DNA of 64,000 nt. Origin: Fulvivirga sediminis (GTDB lineage: Bacteria > Bacteroidota > Bacteroidia > Cytophagales > Cyclobacteriaceae). Location: the NCBI RefSeq assembly GCF_016757215.1, contig NZ_JAESIY010000004.1, positions 186,001 through 250,000 of the forward strand, written 5' to 3'. Positions 17,910 through 25,322 of the stretch are shown here, in pieces (the stretch's first letter is position 1; each line of letters begins with the position of its first letter). A program made the translations under genes and the position numbers. The notes under the pieces were generated by a model. That model searched no databases. It saw nothing but the letters and a program-made list of their open reading frames with translations, and was not told the origin of the DNA.

Positions 17910-19464
17910 ACTTCGAATTTAGTGAAATAATTGGAATAATCATTTCCTCCATCGATACTCCACCATGCTGAAAGGTATCTCTATAGTAATTCACATAATA
18001 ATTATAATTGTTGGGGTATGCAAAAAACTGATCCTCCGTTGCAAACACATATGTAGAGGAAACATTAATTTTCGGCAAGTGAAGTTGCTCAGGCTTAAAG
18101 GCTTCCATTATTTTATCACCACTATCATAGCCTAAATTTTTACCCTGTTTATACCTTAAATTAGTATTTGTATTACGATCACCCACTATTTTAAAAGGCC
18201 TTTTTACTCTAATGGTACCATGGTCGGTAGTAATCATAAGTCTGCCACCGGCTTCAGCAATATTTTTAATTGCTTCTATAAGAGGAGAATGTTCTATCCA
18301 TGATTTCGTGATAGATCTATAGGCAGATTCATCAGGTGCCAGTTCTCTGATCATAGCCATGTCAGTACGAGCATGAGAGAGCATATCTACAAAATTATAA
18401 ACAATCACGTTCAGCTGATTATTCATCAAGTTTCTGATATTATCTACCAGCTGCTTTCCTTCACTGATCTGCTTTATTTTATGGTAGCTAAATTTAATAT
18501 CCAGATTATTTCTCCTCAGCTGTCTTTCTAAAAACTGATCTTCATAATTATTCTTCCCTTCCTCTACATCTTCACCGACCCAAAGATCCTTATGTTTCTG
18601 AGCCATTTCTGCCGGCAACATTCCCGAAAAAATAGCATTCCTGGAATAAGCAGTAGTAGTAGGTAAAATAGAATAGTAAGTATCTTCTTCCTCAATAGTG
18701 AAATGCTCATGAATAGCAGGCTCTATAACCTTCCATTGATCATACCTTAGGTTATCTATAACCAAAAAGAATAAGGGTTTACCATCTTCTAACTGAGGAA
18801 AAACCTTCTTTTTCATCAATAAATGAGAGAGAAGTGGTTTATCCGATTCAGGATCATTAAGCCATGACTCGTATTCTTCCTTAATAAAACGGGTAAACTG
18901 ATTATTGGCTTCATCCTTTTGAGCAAAAAGCACTTCTGCCATGCTTTTATTTTCAGTCTTATCTATTTCTAACTCCCAATAAATAAGTTTTTTATATATC
19001 TCAGCCCACTCTGCATGGTTAAGATCATCACCAAAAGCCATACTTATATTCCTAAACTCTTGCTGGTAGGTCAGGTTGGTCTTTTCTGTGATTAACCTTT
19101 TATTATCTAAAATTCTTTTAACCGATATAAGTATTTGGCTTGGGTTTAATGGTTTAATGAGATAGTCAGCTATTTTAGCCCCAATTGCCTCTTCCATAAT
19201 CAATTCCTCTTCGCTTTTGGTTATCATAACCACAGGCAAGTTAGGACGCATACTTTTTATTTGGGTCAATGTTTCCAGCCCAGTCATTCCGGGCATATTC
19301 TCATCCAGAAACACTACATCATAGTGGCTTTCCTCACATTTTTCAATGGCATCAGCCCCACTGTTTACAGGTGTAATATCGTACCCTTTATTCTCTAAAA
19401 AAAGTATGTGTGGCTTTAATAAATCGATCTCGTCATCAGCCCACAAAATATTATATCTTTGCAT
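17899..19464 (-). CDS. porX: T9SS response regulator PorX with PglZ phosphatase-like domain
   Basis: PorX controls expression and assembly of the type IX secretion system. The receiver domain occupies residues 1-120 with acidic pocket ADDE, phospho-acceptor Asp54 (VVFLDENMPG), VMITKSE and YLIKPLNP (Lys104). From about 200 to the end is an alkaline-phosphatase-superfamily PglZ domain with LVIDNLRYDQW, PTTTAYSRNAIFSG (probable catalytic Thr) and TTDHGTIRV. With the ATG at 19464 the protein is 521 residues, like known PorX proteins; the longer frame starts at TTG. It heads the overlapping set with tsaE and ald. A T9SS substrate occurs in this window at 49546-51948. Confidence 0.95.
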   Translation of the reverse strand: MQRYNILWADDEIDLLKPHILFLENKGYDITPVNSGADAIEKCEESHYDVVFLDENMPGMTGLETLTQIKSMRPNLPVVMITKSEEELIMEEAIGAKIADYLIKPLNPSQILISVKRILDNKRLITEKTNLTYQQEFRNISMAFGDDLNHAEWAEIYKKLIYWELEIDKTENKSMAEVLFAQKDEANNQFTRFIKEEYESWLNDPESDKPLLSHLLMKKKVFPQLEDGKPLFFLVIDNLRYDQWKVIEPAIHEHFTIEEEDTYYSILPTTTAYSRNAIFSGMLPAEMAQKHKDLWVGEDVEEGKNNYEDQFLERQLRRNNLDIKFSYHKIKQISEGKQLVDNIRNLMNNQLNVIVYNFVDMLSHARTDMAMIRELAPDESAYRSITKSWIEHSPLIEAIKNIAEAGGRLMITTDHGTIRVKRPFKIVGDRNTNTNLRYKQGKNLGYDSGDKIMEAFKPEQLHLPKINVSSTYVFATEDQFFAYPNNYNYYVNYYRDTFQHGGVSMEEMIIPIISLNSKYGS

Positions 19465-19529
19465 ATATTGGTTTTTTACTCTAATTAAAAACTTCTTATA
19501 CAATCGTAACGCAATAAAATCAGATTAGA

Positions 19530-20759
19530 TTGAATAAAAAGAAAATTTTCAATGATCCTGTTTACGGATTTATTAACATACAATGTGAATTGGTGTTCGA
19601 TATTATAGAACATCCTGTTTTTCAAAGATTAAGAAGGATTAAGCAATTAGGACTTACCGGCCTGGTATACCCAGGTGCACTTCATACCAGGTTTCATCAT
19701 GCCATAGGAGCCATGCATCTTATGTCTCGCACATTAGAAACCCTTAAAAGTAAGGGCGTTCAAATATCAGATGAAGAACACGAAGCTGCCCTAATAGCCA
19801 TCCTACTACACGATATGGGTCATGGGCCGTTTTCTCATGCCTTAGAATTTAGCTTGTTATCAGGAATTCAGCATGAGAGTATTTCATTTTTATTTATGAA
19901 ATATTTAAACGAGGTCTTTGATAATAAACTATCACTAGCCATTAAAATTTTTCAAAACACTTACCATAGAAAGTTTCTGCATCAGCTAGTGAGCAGCCAA
20001 CTAGACATGGATAGATTGGATTATTTAAAGCGAGACAGCTTTTTTACCGGCGTTTCTGAAGGAGCCATTGGTCTGGAGCGCATAATAAGCATGCTCACCG
20101 TGGTAGATGACCAGATAGTGGTAGAAGAAAAGGGGATTTATAGTATAGAAAACTTCCTTAATGCCAGAAGACTGATGTACTGGCAGGTATACCTGCATAA
20201 AGCCTCGGTGAGTGCTGAAAAAATGCTCATTAACATGATTATAAGAGCTAAAGACCTGGCCATGAGTGATCAGGAAGTATTTGCTACACCAGCTCTCAAG
20301 CACTTTCTTCTTAATGAATATACACTAGAAGATTTTCAGAATAATGAAAACCTTCTAACTACCTTCGGTCAGCTTGATGATTATGACATCTGGGGAGCTA
20401 TAAAGGTATGGCAAAATCATGATGACAAAATACTTAGCACTCTAAGTCAATTTCTATTAGGCAGAAAACTTTTTAAAATAAAACTTACTAATGATCCTTT
20501 GAGTAAAGAAGAACTAAAATCACTTCGAACCCATATAGCAGAGGAATATAATGTACTTAGAACAGACAGCAGATACTTCTTTGCGCATGGTGAAGTAACC
20601 AATAAAGCATACATAGCCGGAGGACAAACCATTAATATTTTAACAAAAAAAGGTAAGGTTATAGATATAGCAGAGGCAGCTGATCTACCTAATATTAAGG
20701 CAATGAGTAAAATTGTCAAAAAATACTATCTATGCTGCCCTAAAAATGTATCTTTGTAA
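19530..20759 (+). CDS. HD-domain phosphohydrolase (dGTPase-like)
   Basis: This 409-residue cytoplasmic protein has an HD metal-dependent phosphohydrolase domain: LHTRFHHAIGA near residue 51 and LLHDMGHGPFSHALE near 93 provide the metal ligands, with QLDMDRLDYLKRD near 159. It resembles the SAMHD1/dGTPase-like group that hydrolyses dNTPs, but no substrate can be assigned. The start codon is TTG at 19530 (MNKKKIFNDPVYGFI is the usual family start), 65 bases from the divergent porX start. The lpxD promoter element overlaps its stop codon. Physiological link to the following lipid A genes is not evident. Confidence 0.88.
   Translation: MNKKKIFNDPVYGFINIQCELVFDIIEHPVFQRLRRIKQLGLTGLVYPGALHTRFHHAIGAMHLMSRTLETLKSKGVQISDEEHEAALIAILLHDMGHGPFSHALEFSLLSGIQHESISFLFMKYLNEVFDNKLSLAIKIFQNTYHRKFLHQLVSSQLDMDRLDYLKRDSFFTGVSEGAIGLERIISMLTVVDDQIVVEEKGIYSIENFLNARRLMYWQVYLHKASVSAEKMLINMIIRAKDLAMSDQEVFATPALKHFLLNEYTLEDFQNNENLLTTFGQLDDYDIWGAIKVWQNHDDKILSTLSQFLLGRKLFKIKLTNDPLSKEELKSLRTHIAEEYNVLRTDSRYFFAHGEVTNKAYIAGGQTINILTKKGKVIDIAEAADLPNIKAMSKIVKKYYLCCPKNVSL
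20749..20756 (+). promoter_or_regulatory. Bacteroidota -7 promoter element for the lpx operon
   Basis: TATCTTTG matches TAnnTTTG and lies 32 bases before the lpxD ATG, overlapping the last codons of the HD gene. It suggests lpxD-lpxC/fabZ has its own promoter. Confidence 0.5.
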
Positions 20760-20788
20760 AAAGAAATTAACCATTCTATCTCATTTAA

Positions 20789-21844
20789 ATGAAGTTTACG
20801 GTCGATCAGATTGCGTCACTTTTAGAGGGCGAAGTGGTAGGAGATGGCAGTGTGGAAATAAGCATGCTGGCCAAAATTGAAAATGCTAAAGAAGGAGAAA
20901 TATCTTTTATTTCTAATCCTAAATACGAACACTTTCTCTACTCTACAAACGCTAGTGCAGTAATCTTAAAGAAAGGTTTTGAACCAAAAAAAGAAATTAA
21001 ATCTACCCTCATTCTGGTAGACGATCCATACAGTTGCTTTACCGTCCTTTTAGAAGAATATCATAAGTTCATCAGTTTTCAAAAAACTGGCATAGAACAA
21101 CCTTCTTTTATAGGCGAAAATAGTACTGTAGGAGATGATATATATAGAGGTGCCTTTTCCTACATTGGAAATAACGTAAAAATAGGTAACAATGTAAAAA
21201 TTTACCCTAATGCTTACTTAGGTGATAATGTAGTAATTGGAGACAATTCTATTATTAATGCAGGAGCTAAGCTATATGCTAACACTCAGGTAGGTTCTAA
21301 CTGCGTTATACATTCCGGTACTGTCATAGGCAGCGATGGATTTGGCTTTGCTCCTCAAAAAGATGGTACTTATAAGACCATCCCTCAGATGGGTAATGTG
21401 ATCATAGGCAACAATGTAGACATTGGAGCTAACACAGTAATTGATTGCGCTACTTTCTATGGAGATGCTACTAAAATAGGTGATGGAGTAAAATTAGATA
21501 ACCTTATCCAAATTGCTCACAACGTAGAAATAGGTAATAATACAGTAATTGCAGCTCAAACAGGAGTTAGTGGATCTACTAAATTAGGAGAAAACTGTGT
21601 AATAGCAGGACAGGTAGGAATAGCAGGACATATTACATTAGCTAATAAAACCTCTATTGGAGCACAAGCAGGCTTAGGAAAAAATATTAAAGAAGAAGGC
21701 GCTCAGCTGATGGGAAGCCCCGCTTTTAATTACAAAGACTATTACAAAACCTACGCTATTTTCAAAAATCTACCGGATTTAAATGTCAGATTAAAGCAAC
21801 TTGAAGAAAAAGTACTAAATTTGCCGACATTTCAAGAAAAGTAA
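20789..21844 (+). CDS. lpxD: UDP-3-O-(3-hydroxyacyl)glucosamine N-acyltransferase
   Basis: LpxD adds the N-linked hydroxyacyl chain in the third step of lipid A synthesis in the cytoplasm. The 351-residue protein has the N-terminal uridine-binding domain (MKFTVDQIASLLEGEVVGDG), then a long left-handed beta helix of hexapeptide repeats from about residue 105 to 300, with catalytic His in IQIAHNVEIG, and a C-terminal helical extension (KNLPDLNVRLKQLEEK). It shares one base with the following lpxC-fabZ gene (TAATG overlap), indicating translational coupling. Confidence 0.96.
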   Translation: MKFTVDQIASLLEGEVVGDGSVEISMLAKIENAKEGEISFISNPKYEHFLYSTNASAVILKKGFEPKKEIKSTLILVDDPYSCFTVLLEEYHKFISFQKTGIEQPSFIGENSTVGDDIYRGAFSYIGNNVKIGNNVKIYPNAYLGDNVVIGDNSIINAGAKLYANTQVGSNCVIHSGTVIGSDGFGFAPQKDGTYKTIPQMGNVIIGNNVDIGANTVIDCATFYGDATKIGDGVKLDNLIQIAHNVEIGNNTVIAAQTGVSGSTKLGENCVIAGQVGIAGHITLANKTSIGAQAGLGKNIKEEGAQLMGSPAFNYKDYYKTYAIFKNLPDLNVRLKQLEEKVLNLPTFQEK

Positions 21845-23238
21845 TGAATATCAAGCAGCAAACAATTAAGAAATCAGTAACATTATCTGGCGTTGGCTTA
21901 CATACCGGTGTACAGGCCAACATGACTTTCCTTCCCGCTAAGCCAGGTCATGGAATAAAGTTTCAAAGAGTAGACCTTGAAGGTTCTCCTATAGTAGATG
22001 CCGATGTGGATAATGTAGTAGATTTATCTCGCGGAACTACCATAGAGCAAAGTGGTGCCAGAGTTAACACTGTGGAACACACCCTAGCCGCACTTGTAGG
22101 TCTGGAAATTGATAATGTACTCATTCAGTTAGATGGCCCTGAGCCTCCTATTATGGATGGTAGCTCTAAGCAATTTGTAGATATACTTAACGAAGCTGGA
22201 ACAGAAGAGCAAAATGCCTTAAGAGATTTCTATGAAGTGCAAGACAGTTTATTCTACAGAGATGCTTCAAGAGATGTGGAAATAGCAGCATTACCGCTAG
22301 ATGACTACAGAGTAACTGTAATGATAGATTACAACTCTCCTGTACTAGGTAGCCAACATGCTTCTCTAACCAACATTAACCAGTTTGAAAAAGAAATTGC
22401 TTCTTGTAGAACATTCTGTTTTCTTCATGAGCTGGAAATGTTGCATAAACACAACCTTATTAAAGGGGGTGATTTAAACAATGCCATTGTTGTAGTAGAC
22501 CGCGTGGTTAAAGACGAAGAACTGGAAAGTATTGCCAGCCTATTCAACAAGCCCAAGGTAGAGGTGAAAAAAGAAGGCATTTTAAACAACGTAGAGCTTA
22601 GATACAAAAATGAGCCTGCCAGACACAAATTGCTTGATATAATGGGTGACTTGGCATTAGCAGGAAGACCTATTAAAGCTCAAATACTTGCTGCCCGACC
22701 AGGACATGCTGCTAACGTAGCCTTTGCTAAAAAGCTTAAGAAAGCCATGCAAAGCTCAAGCAAAAACAATGTCCCAAAATATAATCCGAACTTACCTCCA
22801 GTATTAGATATTAATCAAATCACTAATATCTTACCTCACAGGTTCCCATTTTTATTAATCGATAAGATTATTCATTTGGATGACGAGAGTGTATCTGGAG
22901 TAAAAAACATCACCACTAACGAAAATTATTTCTTAGGTCACTTCCCAGGAAACCCGGTTATGCCAGGAGTTCTTCAAGTAGAAGCTATGGCTCAGATAGG
23001 TGGTATTTTAGTTCTCAATACTGTTCCGGATCCAGAAAATTACTGGACTTACTTCTTAGGAATAGAAAATTTCCGTTTCAGAAAGATGGTATTACCGGGA
23101 GATACACTGGTAATTAAATGTGACCTACTGGCCCCTATAAAAAGAGGAATAGCTAAAATGTCTGGAAGGGCATACGTAGGAAACACCCTTGTGTGTGAAG
23201 GCACAATGACTGCCAGTATAGTAAGAAAGGACAGTTAA
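21844..23238 (+). CDS. lpxC: Bifunctional UDP-3-O-acyl-GlcNAc deacetylase / 3-hydroxyacyl-ACP dehydratase
   Basis: This LpxC-FabZ fusion of 464 residues is characteristic of Bacteroidota. Residues 1 to about 305 are LpxC: the zinc site shows in VEHTLAALVG and HKLLDIMGDLALAG, and the C-terminal catalytic His in RPGHAANVAFAKKL. Residues from about 318 to 464 are FabZ, a hot-dog-fold dehydratase with LPHRFPFLLIDKI and GHFPGNPVMPGVLQVEAMAQ. LpxC performs the committed step of lipid A synthesis, and FabZ competes for the same hydroxyacyl-ACP precursor, so the fusion may balance lipid A and fatty acid synthesis. The start ATG overlaps the lpxD stop by one base. Confidence 0.97.
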   Translation: MNIKQQTIKKSVTLSGVGLHTGVQANMTFLPAKPGHGIKFQRVDLEGSPIVDADVDNVVDLSRGTTIEQSGARVNTVEHTLAALVGLEIDNVLIQLDGPEPPIMDGSSKQFVDILNEAGTEEQNALRDFYEVQDSLFYRDASRDVEIAALPLDDYRVTVMIDYNSPVLGSQHASLTNINQFEKEIASCRTFCFLHELEMLHKHNLIKGGDLNNAIVVVDRVVKDEELESIASLFNKPKVEVKKEGILNNVELRYKNEPARHKLLDIMGDLALAGRPIKAQILAARPGHAANVAFAKKLKKAMQSSSKNNVPKYNPNLPPVLDINQITNILPHRFPFLLIDKIIHLDDESVSGVKNITTNENYFLGHFPGNPVMPGVLQVEAMAQIGGILVLNTVPDPENYWTYFLGIENFRFRKMVLPGDTLVIKCDLLAPIKRGIAKMSGRAYVGNTLVCEGTMTASIVRKDS

Positions 23239-23320
23239 ATAATACCTTTATAGGTATTTAATAATTGCTTTTCATATAACTCAACAGGTTGAAAAACCAT
23301 GGTTAAATGATTTTTAGTAT

Positions 23321-24100
23321 ATGAACCAACCTTTATCGTATATAGATCCTCAGGCTAAAATAGCCCGAAACGTAGTAATTGAACCTTTTTCTACCATACA
23401 TAAAAATGTAGTAATTGAAGAGGGTTCATGGATAGGCCCTAACGTTACTATTTTTGAAGGGGCGAGGATAGGAAAGAACGTTAAAATATATCCCGGAGCT
23501 GTAATTTCTGCTATCCCTCAGGATTTGAAATTTGCCGGAGAAGATACTGTAACTATTATTGGAGACAACACTACCATAAGAGAGTGTGCTACCATAAATA
23601 GAGGAACTATAGATAAATATAAAACAGAAGTAGGTGCAAACTGCCTTATAATGGCTTATGTGCATATTGGGCATGATTGCATTATCGGCGACCAGTGCAT
23701 ACTAGGTAACTCTACTCAGCTAGCAGGTCATGTGATTATTGATGACTATGTTATCTTCGGCGGCTCTTGCGCAGTACAGCAGTTTACAAGAATAGGATCA
23801 CACGCTTATATAGGTGGAGGCTCTTTGGTAAGAAAAGATGTTCCTCCGTACACTAAAGCAGCTCGCGAACCTCTAACCTACTGCGGTATCAACTCTATAG
23901 GACTGAGAAGAAGAGAGTTTACTTCAGAAAAAATTAATGAGATTCAGGAAATATACAGATATGTATTCTTGAAAGGCCTTAATAATTCAAAAGCTTTAGA
24001 CTTGGTAGAGCTAGAGCTACCTCCATCAAAAGAAAGAGATGAAATCATTAACTTCATCAGAAACTCTGACCGTGGGGTAATGAAAGGCTATAGTTACTAA
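23321..24100 (+). CDS. lpxA: UDP-N-acetylglucosamine O-acyltransferase
   Basis: LpxA catalyses the first acylation of UDP-GlcNAc in lipid A synthesis. The 259-residue protein has hexapeptide repeats from residue 8 to about 190 (IDPQAKIARNVVIEPF onward), catalytic His in AYVHIGHDCIIG near 122, and a helical C-terminal domain beginning near GINSIGLRRREF. It follows lpxC-fabZ after 82 bases. That gap holds a short inverted repeat (AATACCT 23241-23247 with AGGTATT 23252-23258), so a second promoter or processing site is possible. The ABC ATPase gene follows 4 bases later. Confidence 0.96.
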   Translation: MNQPLSYIDPQAKIARNVVIEPFSTIHKNVVIEEGSWIGPNVTIFEGARIGKNVKIYPGAVISAIPQDLKFAGEDTVTIIGDNTTIRECATINRGTIDKYKTEVGANCLIMAYVHIGHDCIIGDQCILGNSTQLAGHVIIDDYVIFGGSCAVQQFTRIGSHAYIGGGSLVRKDVPPYTKAAREPLTYCGINSIGLRRREFTSEKINEIQEIYRYVFLKGLNNSKALDLVELELPPSKERDEIINFIRNSDRGVMKGYSY

Positions 24101-24104
24101 TTGT

Positions 24105-24731
24105 ATGCAAATATCCGTTGAAAAGCTGGGCAAACGTTATATCAACGAATGGATATTTAAAGACTTCAATTATACTTTTGAGCATGGAAAAGGGTACGCA
24201 CTTACTGGCCATAATGGCAGTGGTAAGTCTACTCTTCTCACCATCTTAAGCGGCTACCATCTGCCTTCAGAAGGTAAAATAACTTACCAGAATGAGGGTA
24301 AAATTATCGATGCCGAAAAAGCCTTTTCTTACTTTACTGTAGCTACTCCTTATATGGAGCTTATAGAAGGCTTTACTCTTATAGAACATCTTGACTTCCA
24401 TTTCAAATTCAGAGATATCCAAAAAGGAATAACACCACAAGAGATAATGGAAGTGGCACTACTTGAAAAATCTGCTAATAAATATGTTCAGAATTTCTCT
24501 TCTGGAATGAAGCAAAGGCTAAAACTAGCACTGGCATTCTACACAAAAAGTGACTACATATTGCTGGATGAACCTACTTCAAACCTTGATGCTCAAGGAT
24601 CTGATTGGTACCAGGAAGAAATGAAAAAGGTAATAGCTACTAATAGATCAGTGATCATAGCGAGTAACCAACCAGAAGAATATAAGGCTTTTTGTCCTTA
24701 CGAAATATCGCTTACCAATTTCAAACCATAA
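24105..24731 (+). CDS. ABC transporter ATP-binding protein without a partner permease
   Basis: This 208-residue protein is a stand-alone ABC ATPase. Walker A is GHNGSGKST (35-43), the signature motif is FSSGMKQRLKLALAF near 129, and Walker B is YILLDEPTSNLD near 149. The sequence resembles the ATPase subunits of ABC-2 type exporters such as CcmA-like proteins. No permease gene is adjacent: lpxA lies 4 bases upstream and a lipoprotein gene 114 bases downstream. It probably pairs with a membrane protein encoded elsewhere; a role in envelope lipid export is inference from its place behind lpxA. Confidence 0.85.
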   Translation: MQISVEKLGKRYINEWIFKDFNYTFEHGKGYALTGHNGSGKSTLLTILSGYHLPSEGKITYQNEGKIIDAEKAFSYFTVATPYMELIEGFTLIEHLDFHFKFRDIQKGITPQEIMEVALLEKSANKYVQNFSSGMKQRLKLALAFYTKSDYILLDEPTSNLDAQGSDWYQEEMKKVIATNRSVIIASNQPEEYKAFCPYEISLTNFKP

Positions 24732-24845
24732 GAACTTTGTTATACCTTTTTAAGGTTTAGCGGTCACTTTCCTAATATTTTAATGTATTAAAGAATAATT
24801 ATTACTATATTTCACCCCAGTAAAATAATAAACATCGAAGTTTAA

Positions 24846-25271
24846 ATGAAAAAATTATCTTATTTACTATCAACAGGACTCCTTTTTGTACTTTTAACTA
24901 TAATAGGATGTGGAAGCGATGATGGAGGTCCTTCTGAAGAAGATACTCAAACAGCGCTTTTGAAGGGCACTTGGACTGTTACTAGTGTAACAGACGGAGA
25001 AGCAAGAACAGACTACAGCGGCTTCACCATAACATTCACTGATGATACTTATACTACAAGTGGTGGTCCTGATTTATTACCATTCAAAAATAGCGACTCA
25101 TGGAGCTTTGGTTCTCCTGTAACATCTAGTATTAGCTTGGGAGCTCAACCCATGACTTACACTGTTACTAACAATAAATTAATCCTAAGCTTTTCTTACA
25201 CAGGTGAAGGTTTCAATAATGCCAGAACAGAAGAAGTGGAAGGAAGCTGGGTATTTGAATTTAGTAGATAA
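24846..25271 (+). CDS. Lipocalin-like lipoprotein
   Basis: This 141-residue protein has a lipoprotein signal (hydrophobic stretch to residue 21, lipobox ending TIIGC) followed by GSDDGG, typical of outer-membrane lipoproteins in Bacteroidota. The mature part is all beta in appearance, with LLKGTWTVTSVTDG, which is the common opening of lipocalin-like domains, and a closing segment GSWVFEFSR. No ligand or function can be assigned. It stands alone, followed by a strong terminator, and is a cell-envelope protein by inference. Confidence 0.75.
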   Translation: MKKLSYLLSTGLLFVLLTIIGCGSDDGGPSEEDTQTALLKGTWTVTSVTDGEARTDYSGFTITFTDDTYTTSGGPDLLPFKNSDSWSFGSPVTSSISLGAQPMTYTVTNNKLILSFSYTGEGFNNARTEEVEGSWVFEFSR

Positions 25272-25291
25272 TATTATATTATAATGAAAAT

Positions 25292-25322
25292 AAAAAAAGA
25301 GACCTATTCGGTCTCTTTTTTT
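25292..25322. terminator. Bidirectional terminator, lipoprotein gene and mutS2
   Basis: AAAAAAAGAGAC (25292-25303) pairs with GTCTCTTTTTTT (25311-25322) around a 7-base loop. It follows the lipoprotein gene and its distal arm covers the last two bases of the mutS2 stop codon, so it can serve both strands. Confidence 0.9.

Noticed and set aside
19465-19503. Longer N-terminus for PorX
   Set aside because: It begins at TTG and adds 13 residues not found in PorX proteins; the receiver domain starts at the next ATG.
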